Assembly (NCBI GenBank): GCA_900078405.1
Contig: FLTS01000001.1
Span: 1,946,626-2,010,625, forward strand
Direction: 5' to 3'
Origin: an uncultured Stenotrophomonas sp.
Lineage (GTDB): Bacteria; Pseudomonadota; Gammaproteobacteria; Xanthomonadales; Xanthomonadaceae
Length of the DNA: 64,000 bases
Below, one piece after another: positions 56,602 through 64,000 of the stretch; the stretch's first letter is position 1; every line of letters starts with the position of its first letter. The notes under the pieces are model-generated. The model searched no databases and had not been told where the DNA came from. It saw only the letters and a program-made list of their open reading frames with translations. The position numbers and the translations under genes were made by a program.

Positions 56602-57795
56602 TCAGGACTCCCACCACATCCAGAAGGCGTCCCACAGGCGCCGGAAGAAGCCGCCCTGCTCCACTGCAGCCACCGCCACCAGCGGCGCCTCGGCGACCAC
56701 CTTGCCGTCCAGCGCCACCTTGACCGTGCCGATCTGCTGGCCGGCGGCCACCGGGGCGACGAGCTGCCGGGGCACGTCCATGCTCGGCTTGAGGTCGTTG
56801 TAGCGGCCGCGCGGCACGCTGACCAGCAACGGCTGCGCCACACCCAGCTGCACTTCGTCGGCCACGCCCTTCCACAGCTTCTGCGTGGTCACCGCCTTGC
56901 CCGGCTCGTACAGGCGATGGGTTTCGAAGAAGCGGAAGCCCCAGTTCAGCAGTGCCAGGCTGTCGTCGGCGCGCTGCTTCTCCGAGCTGCCGCCCATCAG
57001 CACCGCGATCAGGCGCTGATCGCCGCGCTGGGCCGAACTGAGCAGGCAATAGCCGGCGGCCGAGGTGTGGCCGGTCTTGATCCCGTCCACGCTGGCATCG
57101 CGCCACAGCAGCAGGTTGCGGTTGGGCTGGGTGATGTTGCCTACGGTGAATTCCTTGATCTTGTTGTAGGCGTAGGTCTCGGGGTAGTCGCGCACGAAGG
57201 CGCGGCCGAGCAGCGCCAGATCGTAGGCGCTGGACTGATGACCCTCGACGGTCAGGCCGTGGGCGTTGACGAAGTGCGAGTCTTTCATGCCGAGCCTGGC
57301 GGCATAGTTGTTCATCAGCGCGGCGAAGGCTTCCTGGCTGCCGGCGGCGTGTTCGGCCAGGGCGATGGCGGCGTCGTTGCCGGACTGGACCGCCATGCCC
57401 TTTTCCATGTCCTCCAGCCGCGCGGTCTGGTTGACCGGGAAGCCGCTGAAGCTGCCGTCGGTGCCGGCGCCGCCCTCGCGCCAGGCGCGTTCGCTCATCA
57501 TCACCTGGTCATCGGGGCCGATCTTGCCGTTCTTCGCCTCGGCCGCCAGCACATAGGAGGTCATCACCTTGGTGATGCTGGCCGGCGGCACCGGGGTGTG
57601 GATGTTCTCGCCGGCCAGCACCTGCCCGGTGGCGTAGTCCATCAGCACCCATGCGGTGGCGGCGGAAGGCGCCGGCGCCGGCGGAATCGCCACTTGGGCG
57701 GGAGCGGCGGCAGCCGGGGTCGGCGCGGGAGTCTGGGCGGAAGCCAGGCCAACGGCCAAAGTGGTGGCCAGGGCGGCGGCAAAGCGGAATTTCAT
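56602..57795 (-). CDS. dacC: D-alanyl-D-alanine carboxypeptidase (PBP5/6 type)
   Basis: A 397-residue penicillin-binding protein that trims the terminal D-Ala from peptidoglycan pentapeptides. The signal peptide is about 1-20. A Pro/Ala-rich linker of about 25 residues follows. The three active-site motifs are present: SITK (PPASITKVMTSYV), SGN (AVQSGNDAAIALAEHAAGS) and KTG (GIKTGHTSAAGYCLLSSA). A beta-rich domain comes next, and the last ~18 residues (FFRRLWDAFWMWWES) are the amphipathic membrane anchor. It ends the mltB-rlpA-dacC series on the minus strand, 94 bp after rlpA. Confidence 0.94.
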   Translation of the reverse strand: MKFRFAAALATTLAVGLASAQTPAPTPAAAAPAQVAIPPAPAPSAATAWVLMDYATGQVLAGENIHTPVPPASITKVMTSYVLAAEAKNGKIGPDDQVMMSERAWREGGAGTDGSFSGFPVNQTARLEDMEKGMAVQSGNDAAIALAEHAAGSQEAFAALMNNYAARLGMKDSHFVNAHGLTVEGHQSSAYDLALLGRAFVRDYPETYAYNKIKEFTVGNITQPNRNLLLWRDASVDGIKTGHTSAAGYCLLSSAQRGDQRLIAVLMGGSSEKQRADDSLALLNWGFRFFETHRLYEPGKAVTTQKLWKGVADEVQLGVAQPLLVSVPRGRYNDLKPSMDVPRQLVAPVAAGQQIGTVKVALDGKVVAEAPLVAVAAVEQGGFFRRLWDAFWMWWES

Positions 57796-57889
57796 CGGAA
57801 AGCGGTTCCTGTTGCAGCGAGGAATGGAAAACGTGCCGTCATTGTAGGGGGATGCGTCGATGCGTTCCGGACGGCATCGGAACGCAGGC

Positions 57890-59038
57890 TCAGTCACGGA
57901 CGATCTGCGGCCTGCCGAAACCCAGACCGGCGATGCGGCCGGCAAGTTCCGCGGCGCCGGTCGCATCGCCGGCGCTCACCCGCAGCCGCCACAGGGTGCG
58001 GCCGCCGCTGACCACATCGCTGAGCGTGGCCCCGGCGATGCCGGCCGAGCTCAGCTGGCCCAGCGCGCGCGTGGCGTTGTCGCGGCTGGAGAAACTGGCG
58101 ACCTGCAGCAACACGCCACCGAGCGTGGCCGCCACCGGCCCGGCCGCGGCCGCATCGGCGCTGGCGGGTGGCGCGGCAGCGGGCAAGGCCTGTACCGCCA
58201 CAGCCACGTCCTCGAGGGTGGCGGCACTGGTCACTGCGGCTTGCGGTACGGCGGCCACCGGCGTGGCCGGCAGCCGTTCGACCAGCTGGTCCATGCGGCT
58301 CGGCGCGGAAGCCGCCGCTGCCGGTGTCGCGGCAATGGCGCGGTCGCGTGATTGCCGCGGCAAGTCGTCGCGGGGCGTCAGCGCGCGCACTTCCACCCGG
58401 CCGGTACCGCGCTGGGTGATGCCCAGCCGTACCGCCGCCGCGTAGCTCAGGTCGATGACCCGGCCATCGTGGAACGGGCCGCGGTCATTGACCCGCACGA
58501 CCACCGATTCGCCGTTGTCCAGGTTGGTGACGCGGGCGAAGCTGGGCAGCGGCAGGGTCTTGTGCGCGGCGGTGAACGCGTACATGTCGTAGACCTCGCG
58601 GTTGGAGGTCAGCCGGCCGTGGAACTTGGCGCCGTAATAGGAGGCGGTGCCGCGTTCGGTGTAGCCGTCCACCTTGTCCAGCACCTTGTATTCCCGGCCC
58701 AGCACCACGTAGGGCGACCTGTTGCCGATGGCCGAGCGCGGTTCGTCGCGGACCAGCGGTTCGGGGATGCAGGCCACGTCGGGCACGTAGTCGGGGGTGC
58801 TGTCCTTGACCCCGGGCCGGTACAGGCCGCCGGCGCTGTAGTGGCCACGGGTGCCGGGGTCTTCCTGCGCGCTGGCGTAGGGCGACCCTTCCGGGCAATG
58901 CGCCGGCCGGCCCTGATGGCCCTGCACCGCGTTGCCGACCGGCTTGTCGTGGCGGGTGTCGGCCGGCTTTTTCGGCGCACTGCTGCAGGCGGCCAGCCCG
59001 AGCACGATCAGCAGCGGCGCCAGCCAGCGCGGTTTCAT
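57890..59038 (-). CDS. rlpA: Septal ring lytic transglycosylase RlpA lipoprotein
   Basis: A 382-residue outer-membrane lipoprotein. The lipobox is LGLAACSS (Cys18). The double-psi beta-barrel covers about 130-215 (GTASYYGAKFHGRLTSNREVYDMYAFTAAHKTLPLPSFARVTNLDNGESVVVRVNDRGPF), with the catalytic Glu of NREVYD and Asp of NDRGPF. An Ala/Pro-rich linker leads to a SPOR domain (about 310-382: GVLLQVASFSSRDNATRALGQL) that binds glycan strands without stem peptides at the septum. Its ATG overlaps the mltB stop, so the two wall-cutting enzymes are translated together. Confidence 0.94.
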   Translation of the reverse strand: MKPRWLAPLLIVLGLAACSSAPKKPADTRHDKPVGNAVQGHQGRPAHCPEGSPYASAQEDPGTRGHYSAGGLYRPGVKDSTPDYVPDVACIPEPLVRDEPRSAIGNRSPYVVLGREYKVLDKVDGYTERGTASYYGAKFHGRLTSNREVYDMYAFTAAHKTLPLPSFARVTNLDNGESVVVRVNDRGPFHDGRVIDLSYAAAVRLGITQRGTGRVEVRALTPRDDLPRQSRDRAIAATPAAAASAPSRMDQLVERLPATPVAAVPQAAVTSAATLEDVAVAVQALPAAAPPASADAAAAGPVAATLGGVLLQVASFSSRDNATRALGQLSSAGIAGATLSDVVSGGRTLWRLRVSAGDATGAAELAGRIAGLGFGRPQIVRD

Positions 59039-60159
59039 GCCGGCGGCAGCTCGCGGCCGGCGATGGCCTGCGACAGCTGGAACACCGCCATCGCATACAT
59101 CTTGGAGAGGTTGTAGCGGGTGATGGCGTAGTAGTTCCGGAAGCCCAGCCAGTATTGCTTGCCATCACTGCCTTCCAGCGTGATCGGGGTGGCCGTGGCC
59201 CCCACCGCGCGTACCGGGTCGAGCGGGTGGTAACCGCGCGCGGCCAGTGCGTCGAGGCCGAGGGTCGGCGTCCAGTCGACCGGGTTGAACTCCTCGCGGC
59301 CGGCGTCGAGCGTGGCCGGCACCGCCACCGTGCCGCCGCGCACCCAGCCGCCCTTCTTCACGAAGTAGTTGGCGATGGAGGCGAACACATCGTCGAAGCT
59401 GCCGAACAGGTCGCGGCGGCCGTCACCATCGCCGTCCACGGCGTAGTCGAGGTAGCTGGACGGCATGAACTGGCCCATGCCCATCGCCCCGGCATAGCTG
59501 CCCTTGAGCGTGGTGATGTCCAGCTTCTCCAGCGCCGCCAGCTCGAACAGCTTGGCCAGCTCGTCGCGGAAGAACAGCTCGCGCCGCACTTCGCGCTCGA
59601 GCTTTTCCGGGTCGCCGCTGCGCGGATACTTGAACGCCAGCGTGTACAGCGCGTCGAGCACGCGGTGGTTGCCGGCGTTGCGGCCATAGCTGGTTTCCAC
59701 GCCGATGATCGCCACGATCACCTCGGCCGGCACCCCGCTGTGCTCCTGCACGCGCAGCAACTGCCCGCGATGTTCAGCGAGGAATGCCTTGCCGCCGTCG
59801 ATGCGGGCCTGGCTGATGAACATCGGCCGGTATTCGTTCCACGGCTTGACCCGCTCGGCCGGGCGCGACATCGCGGCGATGATCGGCTCGCGGATCTGCG
59901 CCTGTGCCAGTACCGATTCGATGTAGGCCGGGGCCAGCCGGTAGCGGGCAGCAGTGTCGCGGACGAAGCTGGCGCGGGCGGTTTCGAACGGCACCGGGGT
60001 CAGGTCCACCGGCGGCAGGTCGGGCTTGCGCTCCGGCGCGGCTTCGCTCGGCGCACTGGCCGGTGGCGTGGCGGCGGTCGATGGGGCGGGCTCCTGTGGC
60101 CGGGTCGCGCAGGCGACCAGGCCCAGGGTGAGACAACAGGCAAGGGCACGACGGATCAT
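59035..60159 (-). CDS. mltB: Membrane-bound lytic murein transglycosylase B
   Basis: A 374-residue lipoprotein (lipobox LGLVACAT, Cys17) that cuts the glycan chain with formation of 1,6-anhydro-muramic acid. The catalytic Glu is in IIGVETSYGRNAGNHRVLDAL. KGSYAGAMGMGQFMPSSYLDYAVDGDGDGRRDLFGSFDDVFASIANYFVKKGGW follows, with the acidic DGDGDGRRD loop resembling the calcium site of E. coli MltB/Slt35. About 45 Pro/Ala-rich residues join the anchor to the domain. A TAACCT box 6 nt before the ATG suggests a leaderless start. It is coupled to rlpA. Confidence 0.94.
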   Translation of the reverse strand: MIRRALACCLTLGLVACATRPQEPAPSTAATPPASAPSEAAPERKPDLPPVDLTPVPFETARASFVRDTAARYRLAPAYIESVLAQAQIREPIIAAMSRPAERVKPWNEYRPMFISQARIDGGKAFLAEHRGQLLRVQEHSGVPAEVIVAIIGVETSYGRNAGNHRVLDALYTLAFKYPRSGDPEKLEREVRRELFFRDELAKLFELAALEKLDITTLKGSYAGAMGMGQFMPSSYLDYAVDGDGDGRRDLFGSFDDVFASIANYFVKKGGWVRGGTVAVPATLDAGREEFNPVDWTPTLGLDALAARGYHPLDPVRAVGATATPITLEGSDGKQYWLGFRNYYAITRYNLSKMYAMAVFQLSQAIAGRELPPA

Positions 60160-60165
60160 TGCCCG

Positions 60166-60171
60166 AGGTTA
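60166..60171 (-). promoter_or_regulatory. -10-like box just before mltB
   Basis: On the minus strand TAACCT is followed by 6 nt and the mltB ATG at 60159. It fits TANNNT but is weaker than the other leaderless candidates in the window. Confidence 0.35.
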
Positions 60172-60285
60172 ACAGGTCAAGGTCGAAATTCCAGCGCCAA
60201 GATCATGAATACCAAGGGGAAAGCCGCTCCCTCCGCGGCTCATGTCGCATCCGCGGCGCTGCATCGACGTGGTGCCGGAAAGAAT

Positions 60286-60332
60286 CCGGGCACCGGCCGC
60301 ACCCCCATCCCACGGGTGCGGCCGGCGCCCGG
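60286..60332. repeat. 19-bp inverted repeat in the rodA-mltB gap
   Basis: The arms at 60286-60304 and 60314-60332 differ at one position (a possible G-U pair in RNA), with a 9-nt loop. Short extensions (AATCCGG, then CCGGATT after a 3-nt bulge) lengthen the stem. There is no T-run. It is the main feature of the 328-bp stretch 60160-60487 between mltB and rodA, in which I see no gene. Confidence 0.75.
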
Positions 60333-60487
60333 ACCGGATTCCGACGTCGGCGGGCATCTCCCCACGCCCGTTCGACGGACCCCGGTGGTTGCCACGGCGC
60401 GATCGCGGCCGGTGGCGGACGCAATTGTGAGGGGTTTGTGAAGCAAATGGGATGACGGAGATCAAAACCCGCGCAATTCCCGTCCAT

Positions 60488-61612
60488 TCAGCCGCCGTGG
60501 ACCGGGCGGTGCACGCGCGCGGCCATCACCAGCCCGAACCCGGCCAACAGCGACACCGCCGCAGTGCCGCCATAGCTGATCAGCGGCATCGGCACACCCA
60601 CCACCGGCAGCAGGCCGGAGATCATGCCGCCGTTGACCAGCGCGTAGACGAAAAGCGACAGGCCGGTGGCCCCGGCCACCAGCCGCGAGAAGCCGTCGCG
60701 GGATTCGACCGCGATCCACAGGCAGCGGCCGATCACGAACAGGTACAGCGCCAGCACCAGCGCCACGCCGATCCAGCCGAATTCCTCGCTCAGCACCGAG
60801 AACGCGAAATCCGTGGTCTGCTCGGGGATGAAATTCAGGTGCGACTGCGAGCCGTGGCCCCAGCCCTTGCCGGTCAGGCCACCGGAGCCGATGGCGATCT
60901 TGGACTGGATGATGTTCCAGCCCGCGCCCAGCGGGTCGTTGTCCGGGTCGCGGAAGGTCAGGATGCGGTCCTGCTGGTAGGGCCGCAGGAACGAGAACCA
61001 CGAGATCGGCGCGAACAACACCACCGCCAGACCGCTGCCACCGAGCGTGCCGGCGCTGATGAACCACCACCACGGCAGGCCGGACAGGTACAGCACGAAC
61101 ACGCCGCTGGCGGCGATCAGCACCGCGGTGCCGAGATCCGGCTGCAGCATCACCAGCGCGGTCGGCACGCCCAGGATCGCCGCGGCCACCAGCACCGTCG
61201 ACAGGTGCGGCGGCAGCGGCACCCGGTTGAGGTACCAGGCCACCATCATCGGCATGCTGACCTTCAGCAGCTCGGCCGGCTGCAGGTAGAAAAGGCCCAG
61301 GTTCAGCCACTGCCGGCCGTACTTGCCGGTGCCCAGCACGAACACCGCCAGCAGCGGCAGCATCGAGATCGCATAGACCAGCGGGGTCCACGCGCGGATG
61401 CGCAGGATGGGCACCCGCGCGATCGCCCACATCGCCACCAGCCCGACGCCGAAACGCGCGCCCTGCGCCATCACCAGGCCGCTGCCGCCGGCGCTGTCCA
61501 GCACCGCCAGGCCGATGCCCATCAGCGCGCCGAGCGCAAGCAGCAGCGGCCAGTCCAGGCCACGGCCGAGCCAGTGCGCAAGATCCTTCAGCCAGCGCAG
61601 GAAATCCTTCAT
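60488..61612 (-). CDS. rodA: Peptidoglycan glycosyltransferase RodA
   Basis: A 374-residue SEDS protein with about ten membrane helices. RodA polymerises glycan strands for side-wall growth together with PBP2. Typical parts are WPLLLALGALMGIGLAVLDSAGG near the N-terminus, GRQWLNLGLFYLQPAELLKVSMPMMVAWYL (about 118-147), LQPDLGTAVLIAASGVFVLYLSG, the catalytic-Asp loop GWGHGSQSHLNFIPEQTTDFAFSVLSEEFG (about 258-287) and GMISGLLPVVGVPMPLISYGGTA (about 322-344). Its ATG overlaps the mrdA stop, giving the mreD-mrdA-rodA elongasome order. Confidence 0.97.
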   Translation of the reverse strand: MKDFLRWLKDLAHWLGRGLDWPLLLALGALMGIGLAVLDSAGGSGLVMAQGARFGVGLVAMWAIARVPILRIRAWTPLVYAISMLPLLAVFVLGTGKYGRQWLNLGLFYLQPAELLKVSMPMMVAWYLNRVPLPPHLSTVLVAAAILGVPTALVMLQPDLGTAVLIAASGVFVLYLSGLPWWWFISAGTLGGSGLAVVLFAPISWFSFLRPYQQDRILTFRDPDNDPLGAGWNIIQSKIAIGSGGLTGKGWGHGSQSHLNFIPEQTTDFAFSVLSEEFGWIGVALVLALYLFVIGRCLWIAVESRDGFSRLVAGATGLSLFVYALVNGGMISGLLPVVGVPMPLISYGGTAAVSLLAGFGLVMAARVHRPVHGG

Positions 61613-63633
61613 GGCTGCCTCCCTTCGGGCACCGGGGCGGGAACGGCATCGGCCGCAGGAGGCGAAGCCGGGGGCGCGTCGGCTTCATCCACGGGCCCGC
61701 CGGCCTGCAACGCGCCCTCATCGACCGGGGCAGATGCGGCAGTGGGCGGCGGGGCCAGAGATTGCACGGGTGCAGGCGCGGTGCCGCCGGCTTCCGGCTC
61801 CGGCCCCAGCAACCATGCATCGAACACCTTGCGCGCGATCGGCGCCGCCGCCGAACCGCCATAGCCGCCGCCCTCGACCGCGATGGCAATGGCGATCACC
61901 GGCGCCTCGGCCGGGGCGAAACCGATGAACAGCGCGCGGTGGCGCAGGTGCATCGGCAGGCTCTTGGGGTTCACCGCGGCGGTGCCCTTGCGGCTGACCA
62001 CCTGCGCGGTGCCGGTCTTGCCGGCCATGTGGTACGCCGCGTCGGCCGCCACCCGCCAGCCGCTGCCGCCGGGCTGCATGGTCGCCATCATGCCTTCCTG
62101 CACCGCGCGCAGGTTGGCCGGGTTGGGGCTGACCGGTTTCGCCGCAGGCTGCGGCAACGGCGCCCAGTCGTGGTCGAAGCGGACCCGCTGCTCCACCACC
62201 AGGTGCGGCTGCCGCAGTTGCCCGGTGGCCAGCCCGCCGACACCGCGCACCAGTTGCAGCGGGGTCACTTTCCACAGGCCCTGGCCGATGCTGGCGTTGA
62301 CCATGTCGCCTGGATACCAGCGCTCGTTGTACAGCTTGTGCTTGGCCGCCGGCGACGGCAGGATGCCGCCGATCTCGCCGAGCAGGTCGATGCCGGTGGG
62401 CTGGCCGAAGCCGTAGCGGCCGCCCATGTATTCGTCGTAGCGCTCCACGCCCATGTCGATGCCGAGCTGGTAGTAGTAGGTGTTCACCGACTGCGCGATC
62501 GACTTGCGCAGGTCGGTCCAGCCGTGGCCGCCGCGATTGGCGTCGCCCCAGCCGCGGCTGACGCCGGGCAGGTAGAACATGCCGCGCGAGAGGATCTTGT
62601 CCTCCGGCCGGCGCAGGCCGCTGTCCAGCCCGGCCAGGCCGAGGAACGGCTTGACCGTCGAACCCGGCGCGACGCCGCCCAGCACCAGCCGGTTGAACTG
62701 CGGCCGCGAGGGGTTCTCGTTCAGCGCATTGAAGTCGGCGTGCGAGATGCCGTTGACGAACAGGTTGGGATCGAAGGACGGCAGGCTGACCATCGCCAGG
62801 ATCTCGCCGCTGCGCGGGTCGATCGCCACCGCCGAGCCCTCCTGCTCGCCGAAGGCCTCGACCATCGCCCGCTGCAGGTCGATGTCGATGGACAGCCGCA
62901 GGTCGGTGCCCGACTGCGCCGGCACCCGGCCGACGGTGCGGATGGCGCGGCCCTGCACGTTGGTCTCCACCTGCTCGTAGCCGACCTTGCCGCGCAGCTC
63001 GCGCTCGTAATGGCGCTCCAGCCCGGACTTGCCGATGTGGGTCAGCGCGGCATTGGCCTCGCCCAGCTCCTGCAGGTCCTTGTCGTCGACCCGGCCGACG
63101 TAGCCGATCACGTGCGCGAGCAGGTCGCCATAGGGGTAGCGGCGGGTCAGGTAGGGCTCCAGCTCCACCCCGGGGTAGCGCCAGCGGTCCACCGCGAAGC
63201 GCGCCATCTCCTCCTCGGACACGCGCAGCTTCAGCGTCACCGGCACGAAGCTGCGGCGCGCCTTGCGCGACTGGTCGAAGCGCTCGATGTCCTCGTCGTC
63301 CAGCGAAAAGATTTCGCGCAGGCCGGCCAGCGTGGCGGCCATGTCCTCGACCTTGTTCGGGGTCACGTCGACGCGGAATGCCGGCACGTTCTCGGCCAGC
63401 AGCTTGCCGTTGCGGTCGTAGATCAGCCCGCGCCCGGGCACCACCGGCCGCGCCTTGATGCGGTTGGCCTCCGAACGGGTGACGTAGACGTCGTGGTCCA
63501 GCACCTGCAACTTGAAATACCAGCCACCGAGCACCCCCAGCCCCAGCAGCACGCCGAAAAAGCCCAGCGCCGCGCGGCGCCGGAACTGCTCGACCTCGGC
63601 ATGCGGGTTCTTCTGCTGGCGCCGCGCGTGCAT
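61609..63633 (-). CDS. mrdA: Penicillin-binding protein 2 (transpeptidase)
   Basis: A 674-residue inner-membrane transpeptidase of the elongasome. One membrane helix (about 20-42: RRRAALGFFGVLLGLGVLGGWYFKLQVL) follows a short cytoplasmic start. The pedestal region has PVVPGRGLIYDRNGKLLAENVPAFRVDVTPN. The transpeptidase motifs are STVK (GVAPGSTVKPFLGLAGL), SVN (IAQSVNTYYYQLG) and KTG (HMAGKTGTAQVVSRKG). The C-terminal ~65 residues are a Pro/Ala-rich periplasmic tail not found in E. coli PBP2. It is coupled by a 4-nt overlap to rodA and follows mreD by 1 bp. Confidence 0.96.
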   Translation of the reverse strand: MHARRQQKNPHAEVEQFRRRAALGFFGVLLGLGVLGGWYFKLQVLDHDVYVTRSEANRIKARPVVPGRGLIYDRNGKLLAENVPAFRVDVTPNKVEDMAATLAGLREIFSLDDEDIERFDQSRKARRSFVPVTLKLRVSEEEMARFAVDRWRYPGVELEPYLTRRYPYGDLLAHVIGYVGRVDDKDLQELGEANAALTHIGKSGLERHYERELRGKVGYEQVETNVQGRAIRTVGRVPAQSGTDLRLSIDIDLQRAMVEAFGEQEGSAVAIDPRSGEILAMVSLPSFDPNLFVNGISHADFNALNENPSRPQFNRLVLGGVAPGSTVKPFLGLAGLDSGLRRPEDKILSRGMFYLPGVSRGWGDANRGGHGWTDLRKSIAQSVNTYYYQLGIDMGVERYDEYMGGRYGFGQPTGIDLLGEIGGILPSPAAKHKLYNERWYPGDMVNASIGQGLWKVTPLQLVRGVGGLATGQLRQPHLVVEQRVRFDHDWAPLPQPAAKPVSPNPANLRAVQEGMMATMQPGGSGWRVAADAAYHMAGKTGTAQVVSRKGTAAVNPKSLPMHLRHRALFIGFAPAEAPVIAIAIAVEGGGYGGSAAAPIARKVFDAWLLGPEPEAGGTAPAPVQSLAPPPTAASAPVDEGALQAGGPVDEADAPPASPPAADAVPAPVPEGRQP

Positions 63634-63634
63634 G

Positions 63635-64000
63635 TCAGCGCCCGCGCTTGCCCAGCCGCAGCGCGTCCAGCAGCACGTACAGCGGCAGCCACAGTGCCAT
63701 GCCCAGCAGCGGCGCCCACCAGTAGCTCCACGGCAGCACCGGCTCGGCCGCGAACAGGTGGATGGCGGCGTCGATGATGCGGTCGTTGACCAGCAGGCCG
63801 CCGATCGCCAGCGCCTGCTGCGACAGCGGGAAGAAGCGGATGCGCGCGCGGAAGCGCTGCAGGATGAAGGCCATCACCACCAGCCGCAGCGCCTGCTCGC
63901 CGAGGATGCCGCCGTACAGCAGGTCGGCCAGCAGGCCGATGCAGAAGGCGAAGCCCAGCCCGGCCCGGTCCGGTGTCTCGATCACCCAGTAGGCCAGCAC
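63635..64000 (-). CDS. mreD: Rod shape-determining protein MreD, partial
   Basis: The C-terminal ~121 residues of a small membrane protein; the gene's start lies beyond the window. About four hydrophobic segments are visible. FAFCIGLLADLLYGGILGEQALRLVVMAFILQRFRARIRFFPLSQQALAIGGLLV is the MreD pattern (GLLxDLLyGGxLGxxAL), followed by a Trp-rich loop (PVLPWSYWWAPLLGMALWLPLYVLLDALR). MreD links MreC and the PBP2-RodA pair in the elongasome. Place and orientation before mrdA agree. Confidence 0.93.
   Translation of the reverse strand: MLAYWVIETPDRAGLGFAFCIGLLADLLYGGILGEQALRLVVMAFILQRFRARIRFFPLSQQALAIGGLLVNDRIIDAAIHLFAAEPVLPWSYWWAPLLGMALWLPLYVLLDALRLGKRGR

Noticed and set aside
60160..60487. Several small open frames in both directions in the rodA-mltB gap.
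   Set aside because: They overlap one another, lack ribosome sites and conserved motifs, and follow the GC-rich composition. No gene is called.

Overview
The window is chromosomal DNA from a high-GC gammaproteobacterium of the family Xanthomonadaceae, closest in character to Stenotrophomonas or Pseudoxanthomonas. The evidence is the ahpF-oxyR order, the lptD-surA-pdxA-rsmA-apaG-apaH block, Xanthomonas-like LptD, MsrA and LipB sequences, and many short palindromes headed GTAG, like the SMAG repeats of Stenotrophomonas. It reads mostly as core genome. I see no prophage, transposase, CRISPR array, rRNA or tRNA.

Layout. 1-5.0 kb: peroxide response (ahpF end, oxyR), rnk, transaldolase, msrA, a DUF2007 protein and a GST. 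5.1-8.6 kb: glnS, a nucleoside deaminase and rlmM. 8.6-11.1 kb is an accessory pocket: a broken secreted beta-propeller gene, an unrecognised 240-residue protein and a small EF-hand protein. 11.1-15.9 kb: two ubiquinone hydroxylases, a BtuM-type B12 transporter with its cobalamin adenosyltransferase, and a histone-deacetylase-like hydrolase. 16.0-23.0 kb: outer-membrane biogenesis (lptD, surA) followed by pdxA, rsmA, apaG and apaH. 23.0-28.9 kb, minus strand: folA, thyA, lgt, a TerC-family protein, dgkA and a two-component pair. 29-33 kb: a Fur-controlled heme-uptake locus (hemP, TonB receptor, DUF6607). 33.2-42.2 kb: an aldo/keto reductase, nupC with a PfkB kinase, yegP, dusB, a nitroreductase, a YdjM-like protein, metK and a thioesterase. 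42.3-50.6 kb, minus strand: a TPR Ser/Thr kinase, folK, a three-gene phosphorelay and a short-form gnd. 50.9-64 kb: prc, the lipoate genes (ybeD, lipB, lipA), lpxR, and the cell-wall elongation and septal cluster (mreD, mrdA, rodA, mltB, rlpA, dacC).

Most notable points. (1) metK, normally essential, is frameshifted by a 77-bp insertion between two 22-bp direct repeats. The propeller gene at 8.7 kb carries an 86-bp insertion between 20-bp direct repeats. In both the extra DNA looks like a second, diverged version of the same region, which suggests mixed-strain assembly or recombination. (2) GTAG palindromes supply the stop codon of at least four genes. (3) Several genes have a TANNNT box 6-7 nt before the start codon, the mark of leaderless transcription. 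(4) A ~200-bp repeat occurs as an inverted pair around oxyR. I did not find a clear, wholly new multi-gene system. The best unknown is the lone protein at 9748-10470.
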